Below are positions 25,712 to 34,335 of a DNA stretch of 64,000 nucleotides, one piece after another (the stretch's first letter is position 1; each line of letters starts with the position of its first letter). The stretch spans positions 1-64,000 of the forward strand of contig CAJTTE010000006.1 of the NCBI GenBank assembly GCA_910579265.1, given 5' to 3'. Below the pieces are notes generated by a model, which searched no databases, was not told the origin of the DNA, and saw only the letters and a list, made by a program, of their open reading frames with translations. The position numbers and the translations under genes are program-made. Origin of the DNA: an uncultured Ruminiclostridium sp. Its GTDB lineage: Bacteria; Bacillota; Clostridia; Oscillospirales; Ruminococcaceae.

Positions 25712-27340
25712 TTGAATAAAAAGGATTTCTACCGACAGATCATGGAAAACTATACGATAGACACCGATAAAATAAAGTGTAATGCAAAACGAAAAGCCAT
25801 GAAGCAGAAGAACGCGGGAAATGTCCGCAGATGGATCACCGGCGCCGGATTCTGCGCCGCCGCAGCCGCAGTTGTCGTCGTTTCGCTTTCCATAATGCCC
25901 AAGGGCGGAATAGATATTAGGGAAGAAAATCCCAACGAAGCAATCGAGAGGGTGTACGCAGCGGAATCCAGATATCAAGAGCTTTTGAAAAACGAAAAGC
26001 AGACAGATATGTATGTATCCTTCGAAAATAAATTAAGTCTGAACGAGATACTTATAGCCTTCTCGTCCATTGACGACAACAACGAAATCAAGATCTCCCT
26101 GCTTTATACTCCGGACGGAAAATGCTATAAAAACAGCGAAAAGGTCAACGATAATATTTTGTTTTTGGGCGCAAAAATCACTGCCCCCATAAATTTCTAC
26201 AAAGAGCTCAACTCTTTAAAAAGCATTTCTCTGGCGGAATTTGTAGAGGGAAACAAATATAACGACAAAAGCTTTGTTCCTTATATAAGCCATCCCGAAT
26301 CCACCTCCGCTTCCGTTGTTGACAAGCCGGTGGAAATAGATCTGCCGAATTATACAACCGCAGGAGAAACAAATATACCGACCCAAAGCACTATTGTTAC
26401 CTCCGAGCCTTCCGAAATCCCGGGCTATGAAACCACTCCATCCGATACCGAACCGGATATCTCAGGAGAACCTATCGAAATTCCCGTTACGGGGGTCAAA
26501 TCGGCAGAGTTTATAAGCAGCAGCTGTCTTATAGTAACAACCGAGGACAGCGTGCGGCTCTACAGGATCAACGGCGGATCGGTGCAGCTTGACACTACCT
26601 TCTACGCTTCAAACGCAAAAATTGCATGGTCAAACAGGAGCGGCACCGTTATGTTTATAACCGCGTGCGACGGCAACGGAAGAAATAAGCTCTTTTATGC
26701 CGACGGAAATTCGGAAACCCTGTCCGCTTTGGACGTAAGCTCAATAACATCAGGCGCGGATATCGCGTCGGTGCTTTGCAGCGACGACGGCAGCGTAATA
26801 TTGATCAAGACAGTAACCACGGATAAATCATATATTTACTATGCTCAGCGCAGCGAAAGCGGCATCGTATTAAACCTTGTCAAGGAATATGGAAGCGCCG
26901 TCTCCGTACTGACCTGTTCAAACGGCAGGATCTATACCGCAGTTACCGACGCCTTTGACGCTTCGGTAAAAATAAACTGTATCGATACGACAAACGGGCA
27001 GGAAAAGGAAATCGCTTCATTCGGCGGTACCCTTCGCTGCACAAGAAACAAGTATATCGATACGGCGTTCCTGACAGTAACCGATCCGGAAGGAAACGAA
27101 AGCTGCAAAATCCTGACACCTCAGGGCAATATTATAGATACCGAAGAAAAAACCGCAGTATTCTCCGACAGCTATAACAACGTTATTATGCTTGGCGACA
27201 AGTATTACCGCATAAACAATGATATGCTTACGGAAATCACCGCAGAGGAAGCGGGTGAATTCAAGCTCTCTGCTGAGTCGAACGGATACACCGTCAATAT
27301 ATCCGAGGACGGCACCGCAAGCATCATAAAACAAGATTAA
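25712..27340 (+). CDS. Membrane-bound anti-sigma-like protein with extracellular propeller-like domain
   Basis: A 542-residue protein. Residues 1-40 are a charged cytoplasmic segment (NKKDFYRQIMENYTIDTDKI) able to bind the sigma factor. A transmembrane helix lies at about 44-64. After an extracytoplasmic region comes a Thr/Pro/Glu linker (about 205-255). The rest, to the end, is made of repeated strands (FISSSCLIVTTEDSVRLYRI, SVLCSDDGSVILIKTV) resembling a WD-like beta-propeller. It has a TTG start with GGAGGG upstream. Pairing with the sigma gene suggests an envelope sensor. The anti-sigma role is inferred from order and topology, not from a named domain. Confidence 0.72.
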   Translation: MNKKDFYRQIMENYTIDTDKIKCNAKRKAMKQKNAGNVRRWITGAGFCAAAAAVVVVSLSIMPKGGIDIREENPNEAIERVYAAESRYQELLKNEKQTDMYVSFENKLSLNEILIAFSSIDDNNEIKISLLYTPDGKCYKNSEKVNDNILFLGAKITAPINFYKELNSLKSISLAEFVEGNKYNDKSFVPYISHPESTSASVVDKPVEIDLPNYTTAGETNIPTQSTIVTSEPSEIPGYETTPSDTEPDISGEPIEIPVTGVKSAEFISSSCLIVTTEDSVRLYRINGGSVQLDTTFYASNAKIAWSNRSGTVMFITACDGNGRNKLFYADGNSETLSALDVSSITSGADIASVLCSDDGSVILIKTVTTDKSYIYYAQRSESGIVLNLVKEYGSAVSVLTCSNGRIYTAVTDAFDASVKINCIDTTNGQEKEIASFGGTLRCTRNKYIDTAFLTVTDPEGNESCKILTPQGNIIDTEEKTAVFSDSYNNVIMLGDKYYRINNDMLTEITAEEAGEFKLSAESNGYTVNISEDGTASIIKQD

Positions 27341-27382
27341 ACAATAAGGACAATAACAGAACGTATTTTTATGAAAAACGGA

Positions 27383-27417
27383 AACCGGCGCTTTGGCTAA
27401 AAGCTAAAGCGCCGGTT
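27383..27417 (+). terminator. Intrinsic terminator of the sigma/anti-sigma operon
   Basis: AACCGGCGCTTTGGCT and AGCTAAAGCGCCGGTT form a long stem followed by GATTTT, about 45 bases after the stop. Confidence 0.85.
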
Positions 27418-27603
27418 GATTTTACAGCTTCCGCGAAAAACATCGGATCGGTCGGCGGAATAAAGAGCATCAGCAATATGAGATCTTTCGGTATAATAAC
27501 TTCAAACCGAGTAAAGCGGAAGATTTTATTTTAATGTTTGGTATATTTTGCGGTTTTATTTTGTAGGTGCTGTAAATTTTGCAGCTTTTCAGCCACCTTG
27601 GTT

Positions 27604-27830
27604 AAAAATGATCAAATTATTGCTCCACCAAGTAACTCTTAAAGAATTTGTGCGCCGAAGGGCTGTGGAAAGACAAGGAAGAAGGCCGCAGGAATATGCG
27701 CATATTTCAAGGACTTCCGACGAAGTATTCAGGCAGCCGGGCAAGCAGAAAAATTCAAGAGTTACTTAGGGGAGCAATACATCAAAGGAATATATTGACC
27801 CGTTTACGGGCAGCAGTAATCGGGGGATAA
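27604..27830 (+). pseudogene. tnpA: tnpA C-terminal fragment interrupted by MITE-2
   Basis: AAA AAT GAT CAA ATT A is cut by the element and resumes as CA TCA AAG GAA TAT. Removing the element with one TA gives KNDQITSKEYIDPFTG, which matches YDQITLKEYADPFTG in the other copy. Confidence 0.75.
27620..27777 (+). mobile_element. MITE-2 copy A (158 bp, TA duplication)
   Basis: Begins TTGCTCCACCAAGTAACTCTT and ends AAGAGTTACTTAGGGGAGCAA in outline, with TA at 27618-27619 and 27778-27779. It is inverse to the copies at 51247 and 56543. Confidence 0.85.
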
Positions 27831-28079
27831 AAAGGGCCTGCCGCTTTGGCGGCTGTTTGTGATGGCGATGATAATGCGTATCTTCAGCAACTCCTTAAAG
27901 TGCCGAATCTATAGTGATTTTTAGGACGAGAGACCCCCACCGCCGAAGGGGTGATTCAGCGGCGGGGGTCGATTTATTTGTATATATAAGAACTGCGCGA
28001 ATTGAGCAATAGACGCATAAGATAATGTCATGACAGCGTATTATTATCCTGCGCAAAACCGCGTCCAGTCGATTCGGTA

Positions 28080-28487
28080 TTAAGGCAATACCGCACAATG
28101 ACCGCCTGACGGCTTTGCGTGCGGCTTGCCTGCATATTTTCCGTCAGCTTACACAAATTCTCCTTGAAATACGTCAGTATTTTTGCGCCCAATTTATGCA
28201 AGCTGACGAAAAAATCTGATTGCGCAATTCACACGAAATCATTGTGCGGCGCTGCCTTAAACGATTCGGATACAAAACCGATAGACCCGTTCAATCGCTA
28301 TATACTCATTCTTAGGTTTTAAAACTTGTTCTTGTTTTCTTGTTCTTGTTTTATAGAATAACCGGAAGCCGGCTGCGTTTTTATTATGTCCGCCTTTATT
28401 TCGTAAATAGAATTTTCAGTTTTATTTAGAGCCGCATTTTGTTTTTCCGACAGCATAAGGCGGTAATATAACAAACGGCTGCCCGGG
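28080..28487 (-). repeat. Long duplicated segment, copy 2
   Basis: Inverse copy of 14869-15256: MITE-1 copy 4 plus the flank ending at CGGTAATATAACAAACGGCTG. It differs by point changes and a 12-14 base internal duplication of an AAGAACAAG motif. Confidence 0.8.
28084..28256 (-). mobile_element. MITE-1 copy 4 (173 bp, TTAA duplication)
   Basis: Begins GGCAATACCGCACAATGA and ends TCATTGTGCGGCGCTGCC, flanked by TTAA at 28080-28083 and 28257-28260. Confidence 0.92.
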
Positions 28488-28608
28488 CGGAACGCGGCTC
28501 CGAAAAAAACCGCGGCTGCACGCCGATTTCCGAACACAAGGCTTCGGTAAAAGCCTGCACGATATAAAAGCTTTTTATACTTATGCATACCACCGATCAA
28601 CACTTGCG

Positions 28609-30021
28609 TCACCCGCCGCCGGAATATTCGCAAGCGGATGCAGGAGCAAATACAGGCCGCCATTTTCCCCTCAGATAATGTACGGTAAACAGAATAAACA
28701 AAAGCATGTTATGTCCTATCATACACCCCCAGGCCGAAACAAGACCATACCCCAAAAGCTGTGTGCATACAAAGGTTCCGGCTATCCTCACGCACCACAT
28801 GCCCAAAACATTAAAGACAAACGGCGCCACGGTTTTCCCGACCCCCTGCAAAATCCCCTCAATCACTATGGGAACTCCGTAGAAGGGTTCGGATACGGCC
28901 ACCATTCTAAGCACCGTAGTTCCCAATGCTACAACCTCATCATCACGGGAAAACAGTCTCATAAGCTGCGGAGCAAATATAAAAAGAAGCCCTCCCGAAA
29001 GTATCATCATCAACACCACCAAGGGAATAATAGAACGGGAAAGATTTTTCAGCCTGAGCTTATCGCCCGCACCCAGTGCGTTGCCCGAAAGTGTGGCGGC
29101 AGCCGTCTGGACTCCATAGCCGGGTATGTAAAAAGCGGATTCAACCGTATTTGCAATAGTATGTGCGGCTGTTGCGGTATCCCCTACGGAATTTATCATA
29201 GATGCAAAGGCAACATAACCCAGAGACGTAGCAAAGCGTTGAAGCATATTAGGGAGAGCAACCTTAAGGCAAGGCTTGAGCACCTCGGGATCCGGTCTGA
29301 TGCTCTGGCCTTTCGGAGATATTTCCTTATGCCTCCAGAGCTTATATGTTATGGCTATTCCCCCAAAAGCATATGATACGGCGCTGGCCGCAGCGGCACC
29401 CAAAACACCGAAGCCGGCTCCCCAAACGGTATAATCGTTTCCGAACAGACAGATTTCTCTTTCCGGATATATGAGAAGAAAATTAAGTGCAATATTTATA
29501 AGATTTACAAAAATACCCACCCGCATAGGAGTTTTTGTATCGCCGGCAGAACGAAGAACCGTTCCGAAAATTATACTCGCCGTCCTGAAAAGCATAGGGG
29601 TATATATGATCAGGAAATACCGAGAAGCCATATCCCTTATATCAGTATCCACACGCATCCATACAGGAACAAGGCCGCTAAGGGAGGCGGTCAGCACGGT
29701 AAAAAAAATCCCCACGATAAGAACAGCCATGACAGCCTGTCCCGACGCTTTTTTTGCCTTGTTCAGTTCTCCCGCACCCATGAAGCGTGAGATATAGGAT
29801 AAAAAACCCACCCCTAAAGCAGAAACCGTACTTCCTATCAGCCAGTTTACCGTACTTGTGGCTCCCACCGCGGCGGTCGCCTTTGTACCAAGGGAGCCTA
29901 CCATAGCCGTATCTATATATTGAACCGCAGTCTGCATAAGCTGCTCCAGCATCGTAGGCCACGCCAAAGCAATTATTGCGGGAAGCATCGCAAAAGCGAT
30001 CCTTTTTCTTTCTTTTTTCAA
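28609..30021 (-). CDS. MATE family multidrug/cation exporter
   Basis: A 12-helix inner-membrane antiporter of 470 residues of the multidrug and toxic compound extrusion family. It shows the N-half pattern WPTMLEQLMQTAVQYIDTAMVGSLG and two related six-helix halves joined by a loop near 230-245. GTVLRSAGDTKTPM is the conserved loop in the first half and GILQGVGKT in the second. It exports organic cations in exchange for Na+ or H+. The start is a TTG that overlaps the stop of the histidine kinase gene (TTGA), so translation is coupled. The substrate cannot be told. Confidence 0.93.
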   Translation of the reverse strand: MKKERKRIAFAMLPAIIALAWPTMLEQLMQTAVQYIDTAMVGSLGTKATAAVGATSTVNWLIGSTVSALGVGFLSYISRFMGAGELNKAKKASGQAVMAVLIVGIFFTVLTASLSGLVPVWMRVDTDIRDMASRYFLIIYTPMLFRTASIIFGTVLRSAGDTKTPMRVGIFVNLINIALNFLLIYPEREICLFGNDYTVWGAGFGVLGAAAASAVSYAFGGIAITYKLWRHKEISPKGQSIRPDPEVLKPCLKVALPNMLQRFATSLGYVAFASMINSVGDTATAAHTIANTVESAFYIPGYGVQTAAATLSGNALGAGDKLRLKNLSRSIIPLVVLMMILSGGLLFIFAPQLMRLFSRDDEVVALGTTVLRMVAVSEPFYGVPIVIEGILQGVGKTVAPFVFNVLGMWCVRIAGTFVCTQLLGYGLVSAWGCMIGHNMLLFILFTVHYLRGKWRPVFAPASACEYSGGG

Positions 30022-32168
30022 TCCTGTCTGCTCTCCAATATCTCTTTCAAGGTGCTCAAAAGTTTGTCGATTTCTATAGGTTTACCCAAATGACCGTTCA
30101 TACCGCATTCAAAAGCAAGGCGCCTATCCTCATCGAAAGCGTTTGCGGTCAGGGCTATGATAGGTATCCCCGACAAAACCGGATCTTTAAGGCGGCGTAT
30201 TTCCCTTGTGGCTTCAAATCCGTCCATTACAGGCATTTGAAGATCCATAAGAATTATATCATATATGTTTTCCTTATCGGATTTTTTTACCATTTCAACA
30301 GCCTTTGACCCGTCCTCCGCCGTATCCACGCAAAATCCGGCTTCCTCAAGAATAGTCTGAGCTATCTCCAGGTTAAGCTCGTTGTCCTCCACCAAAAGAA
30401 GCCGCTTTTTCGTAAAAAATTCCTTATCCGCCAGCCACTTGGACCGCGCGTCCTCATCGCAGCCTTTATCATCTACGGAAGAGGCATGCTCCGGGTCTTC
30501 GTCATTCTCCTCCCATATCGGGAAGGTAAAGCTTACGGTAAACTGAGTCCCCATGCCTTCTTCGCTTTCAACGGTTACGGTGCCCTTCATAAGATCTACA
30601 ATATTCTTTGTTATAGCCATACCAAGTCCGGTCCCCTGGGTACCGCTGACGGTAGACGTTCTTTCCCTTTCAAAAGGCTCAAAAATATGGTCTATAAATT
30701 CGCGGCTCATACCTATACCGTTGTCGCGAATTTTAAATTCGTATAATTCGTATCCTTCCGATGCTCCGCGTCTTTCCGAAACGCTTATACATATCATTCC
30801 GTTTTTCTGGGTAAATTTCAGGGAATTACTTACTATGTTCAACAGTACCTGATTTAATCTTAATCTGTCGCAAATAATCTTATCGTTGACTACGGCCGAG
30901 GTGTCGATGGAGAAATCAAGCTCCTTTGAGCTTATATCCGCCTCAACTATACTGCATAATTCGTTCATAATATCGGAAAGAAGACATTTATCCTCTTCGA
31001 TCTGAAGCTTTCCGCTTTCTATACGGCTCATATCCAGCACATCGTTTATCAGCGATAAAAGATAATTTCCGGACGCCAGGATTTTCGAAATATAATCCTT
31101 TAACAGCTCTCTGTCATCTATGTGTGCCTCGGCAAGCGCCGCAAAGCCTATGATAGCGTTCATGGGCGTTCTTATATCGTGAGACATATTATTAAGAAAA
31201 ACCGTTTTAGCCCGATCCGAATTCTGAGCCTGTTTCAGCGCCTGCTCCAGAAGCTTTCTCTGCTCACGGAATTCCTGCGTGATGCGAACCCTCTCGGTTA
31301 TATCAACGAACGTTCCCACATATGTAACGGGAGTTCCGTCGCTTCTTCTGGAAAGCCTGCCCTTTGAACGAAACCAACGGTACCCCTTGTCCTTTGTCAA
31401 AAGGCGGTACTCGGCATTAAAGGTTTTCCTGCCCGTATAGTCGTAGATGGTATCATAGTATTCCTTAAGAACACCGTCCCTGTCCTCATCGTGAATAAGG
31501 CATGACCATGATTCAAGCTCATCGGGAAAATCAGCCTTGCTTTTATATCCCAGCATGAACCGGAAGGTATCGCTCCACAGGACGCCGATCATCTTACCGT
31601 TCTCGTCAAATTCCATTGTCCACATACCTGAGCCGAGTATTTCGTGAACAATTCTCAAGGAGGTAGTTTCATGCTCAAGCTGCTCCATAGTCCTGAGCTT
31701 TTCTTCCATAAGCATTTTGGCGTTTTCCTCGTCAATCTGCTTATAGTGTTTTGCCGTTGCGTCTTCGACGAATACATAGAATATATCCCCGTAATGACCG
31801 GTACGGACAAAATGACCATAATCCTCTATCCAACGGATTTCGCCGTCCTTGCGTACGATACGGTATTCAACATAGTCAAGATCGTCATTTTCGGTTATCT
31901 GACTATGTATGCTTTCACATACCCTTTCCAGATCCTGCGGATGAACAAGACCAGAAAAGGTAAAGCCCGTATAGCTTTTAAAATCATCAAGATCATCGCA
32001 GCCATACATTTTTATCAAGGATCTGTTGGCATAAATCAGCTTCCCTTCCTCGTCCGCATGATAAATAAAAAAACCTCCCGGCATTCCCGTAGTTATCTGT
32101 TCGATAATGGGAAAGGTTTCTTCGCTGAGGTTTAAGGGTGAATCATTTCTTTTGTCTTTCGTATTCAT
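30018..32168 (-). CDS. Hybrid sensor histidine kinase with receiver domain
   Basis: A 716-residue signalling protein without transmembrane helices. PAS/PAC domains lie at about 20-140 and 170-300. HisKA has the phosphorylated His in NMSHDIRTP (H330). The ATPase has N448 in NIVSNSLKF, DNGIGM (about 482) and GTGLGMAI (about 512). The C-terminal receiver has LLVEDNELN and D642 in ILMDLQMPVMDG. PAS sensing suggests a soluble or redox ligand. No Hpt or output domain is present, so a partner must act downstream. The start at 32168 follows CGGAGTG. The MATE exporter is in the same transcript. Confidence 0.92.
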   Translation of the reverse strand: MNTKDKRNDSPLNLSEETFPIIEQITTGMPGGFFIYHADEEGKLIYANRSLIKMYGCDDLDDFKSYTGFTFSGLVHPQDLERVCESIHSQITENDDLDYVEYRIVRKDGEIRWIEDYGHFVRTGHYGDIFYVFVEDATAKHYKQIDEENAKMLMEEKLRTMEQLEHETTSLRIVHEILGSGMWTMEFDENGKMIGVLWSDTFRFMLGYKSKADFPDELESWSCLIHDEDRDGVLKEYYDTIYDYTGRKTFNAEYRLLTKDKGYRWFRSKGRLSRRSDGTPVTYVGTFVDITERVRITQEFREQRKLLEQALKQAQNSDRAKTVFLNNMSHDIRTPMNAIIGFAALAEAHIDDRELLKDYISKILASGNYLLSLINDVLDMSRIESGKLQIEEDKCLLSDIMNELCSIVEADISSKELDFSIDTSAVVNDKIICDRLRLNQVLLNIVSNSLKFTQKNGMICISVSERRGASEGYELYEFKIRDNGIGMSREFIDHIFEPFERERTSTVSGTQGTGLGMAITKNIVDLMKGTVTVESEEGMGTQFTVSFTFPIWEENDEDPEHASSVDDKGCDEDARSKWLADKEFFTKKRLLLVEDNELNLEIAQTILEEAGFCVDTAEDGSKAVEMVKKSDKENIYDIILMDLQMPVMDGFEATREIRRLKDPVLSGIPIIALTANAFDEDRRLAFECGMNGHLGKPIEIDKLLSTLKEILESRQD

Positions 32169-32505
32169 TAAACAGTTCACTCCGTTCCGATAACGGCAGC
32201 CGCTCACAGGTATAATTCAAAGCAACGCACCGATTTTTTAAGGCATGATCAATATTATTTAAAAGGTCTGATGAAAGCCGGACAAAGCAAGGGATCTTAA
32301 AATCTATTGAGAAAGGTCCGTTTATTTTTTACAGGCATTTTTTCGCAGGAATCCAACCGGGTCAGATGGGGAAAAGGCTTTATCAGTAATTGGCTTCAGC
32401 GGAAAAACCTCGGGCGCTCCCGCTCAAACACCTTACCATGCAATGCCTTTCCATCGTAAACCGCATTTTGCCGTAACCCACAGGCATACGACGAAACGCG
32501 GGACC
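32169..32505. other. Gene-free stretch
   Basis: I see no gene, repeat or convincing terminator between the AEC transporter stop and the kinase start. Confidence 0.45.
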
Positions 32506-33447
32506 TTATCTTACCGCCGAATTGACGATCTGATACAGCCACATAACAAAAGGCAGCGTTATCATGGAAGCGATCGTGGATACGGCAAATATCTCACCCG
32601 CATACAAGCTGTCCTTATCGTAGCTTATGGCAAACATAGTACAGATGGTTGCAGCCGGGCATGCGGAAGCCGCCACCGTCAAGCCCATTATCATATCGTC
32701 AAAGGGAAACAGCAGGAAAAGCGCTGTCGTAGCCAGAGGTATTATGATAAGCCTTAAGGCGCTTACCCAATATATACGTATTTTTTTCAGAGCCTTCAGA
32801 AGGTCAGACTGAGCTATTGCCGCTCCCGCCACAAGCATTCCCAGCGGCGTGGTCATGGAGCCGGCGTAATCCAGCGTTTCCTTTATAAAACCGGGAAGGG
32901 TAATGTTCAGAAAGAACAGAAGCGCTCCTACCGCAATGCCGATAAGAGCGGGACTTGAAAGAGCCCTGAGCACTTGTTTTATTCCGGTTTCGCCCTTTAT
33001 CATTATAACGCCGTGCGTCCAAACCGCTATGTTAAACAATGCATAAAAGGCCGTAAGATAAAAGACGCCTTCTTCGCCGTAAAGACCGTTTATAAGCGGT
33101 ATGCCCATAAACGCACAGTTGCTGTAAATAGCGGAAAAGCGTTCGATGGACAATCTTCCGTTGTCATCCTTTACAGAATTTTTCCCGCGGCGTATAAAAA
33201 TATAGCCCATAACCGCGGAAAGCACAAGAGCAATTGCACCCAGAAGAGCCGCATAGCCAAGTCCCCGCAGCCTCTCGCCGTTCAGCTCCTGCTGAAACGA
33301 GCTTACCAAAAGCGCCGGCGTAGCTACCTTCAGCGCTATATCGGACAATCCCTTATTTATACCGTTGCTGATAATATGCGTTTTATAGCAGACCGCACCC
33401 ACAGCAATCAGCAGCGCCATGATCAAAATCCGAAATATAATCTCCAT
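32506..33447 (-). CDS. AEC family transporter (auxin efflux carrier-like)
   Basis: An integral membrane carrier of 313 residues with ten predicted helices in two five-helix halves. The first half starts IFRILIMALLIAVGAVCYKTH and contains SNCAFMGIPLINGLYGEEG, the family's broken-helix motif. The second contains TTPLGMLVAGAAIAQSDL and SACPAATICTMFA. Bacterial members carry malate, malonate or other anions; the substrate here is unknown. It starts two bases after the upstream kinase-like gene stops, so the pair is probably one operon with coupled translation. Confidence 0.9.
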   Translation of the reverse strand: MEIIFRILIMALLIAVGAVCYKTHIISNGINKGLSDIALKVATPALLVSSFQQELNGERLRGLGYAALLGAIALVLSAVMGYIFIRRGKNSVKDDNGRLSIERFSAIYSNCAFMGIPLINGLYGEEGVFYLTAFYALFNIAVWTHGVIMIKGETGIKQVLRALSSPALIGIAVGALLFFLNITLPGFIKETLDYAGSMTTPLGMLVAGAAIAQSDLLKALKKIRIYWVSALRLIIIPLATTALFLLFPFDDMIMGLTVAASACPAATICTMFAISYDKDSLYAGEIFAVSTIASMITLPFVMWLYQIVNSAVR

Positions 33448-33449
33448 TA

Positions 33450-34223
33450 TCAGTAATCTACCACATCAAGCCAGCTTAACAATACTGCCTTTTCTCTTTC
33501 CGACAGATTTTTTTCGTTTAATCCACAGGCTGCCGTCAACGGAAGCCATTCGTAAACGTACTGTCTCTTAATATCCGTCTTACCGCAAAAAAGACTTATG
33601 TATCTTTCCGCAAGCTCTGTTGAAATAAGCGTAAGCTTCAAATAGGTTTTTGCCACATCGGCCGTAGCGTTTCCCCTTGCCGCCGCCACCCAGTCCAATA
33701 CGATTATTTTATCCATTTCGTCTATAATTACATTTTCAGGTCCGAAATTTCCATGGCACAGCTTATTATGCTCGGACATCGACGCAAGTCTTGTTTCAAG
33801 CTCGTATTTTTTTATCTCATCGAGATAAGGAGCTTTTTTAATCTCCCTCTCTATTTTATGTTTAAGCTTTTTTATGTCCGAAACGGTATGTGAATGTATG
33901 GAAAGCTGGGTATCCGCCAGAAGATCAAGATAGTAATCTTTTTTTGCGGGGTTTTCATCCATCAATTCCAATACGGTTTTTCCTTCAATATATTCGGATA
34001 ATACCGCAAAACGGTCATCGACCTGCTCCACACCCAATATTTCGGGTACGCGTATCCCTGCCTCCGAAGCCATTACCTGAAGCATCGCTTCGTAGAAAAT
34101 CTGTGTACGGTCAAAGCTTTTGTCAAAGATCTTATATGCCACTCCGTCCTGCCGCAGCACCTCTATTTTGGACGTATGCGCTACGCTTTCCGCATTTTTT
34201 CTAAGCTCCTGATATCTGATCAT
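33450..34223 (-). CDS. APH/choline-kinase-like phosphotransferase
   Basis: A 257-residue cytoplasmic kinase-fold protein that likely phosphorylates a small molecule. Ser/Thr-kinase-like elements: YKIFDKSFDR (ATP-binding Lys strand), FAVLSEYIEGKTVLELM (hinge), LCHGNFGPENVII (Brenner motif, usually HGD with catalytic Asp) and IIVLDWVAAARGNATADVAKTY (metal-binding Asp). The catalytic Asp is replaced by Asn (HGN), so activity may be altered. The similar TP53RK-less bacterial families usually keep Asp. It lies two bases from the AEC gene. Resistance function should not be assumed. Confidence 0.8.
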   Translation of the reverse strand: MIRYQELRKNAESVAHTSKIEVLRQDGVAYKIFDKSFDRTQIFYEAMLQVMASEAGIRVPEILGVEQVDDRFAVLSEYIEGKTVLELMDENPAKKDYYLDLLADTQLSIHSHTVSDIKKLKHKIEREIKKAPYLDEIKKYELETRLASMSEHNKLCHGNFGPENVIIDEMDKIIVLDWVAAARGNATADVAKTYLKLTLISTELAERYISLFCGKTDIKRQYVYEWLPLTAACGLNEKNLSEREKAVLLSWLDVVDY

Positions 34224-34335
34224 ATTATTTTATATCCTTTCCCCTCTGTCATCCGAAGCACGGCCATTGACCTGACGTCAATTATGCTTCGGAGGTTTTG
34301 CAGCCGTCCGCACAACATCTAACACGGTTTCAAGC

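Larger units (their letters stand above)
27430..27990 (+). mobile_element. Internally deleted IS200 remnant with a MITE-2 insertion
   Basis: Left-end sequence (27430-27545, inverse of 5881-6008) is followed directly by the last codons of tnpA: KNDQI, the 158-bp MITE-2, then TSKEYIDPFTGSSNRG. The right end has CTATAGTG, GGACGAGAG and a GACCCCC/GGGGGTC hairpin (27932-27970). Most of tnpA is missing. Confidence 0.72.

Noticed and set aside
28678..29376. 232-codon plus-strand frame
   Set aside because: Antisense to the MATE gene, with a composition typical of reversed membrane-protein codons.
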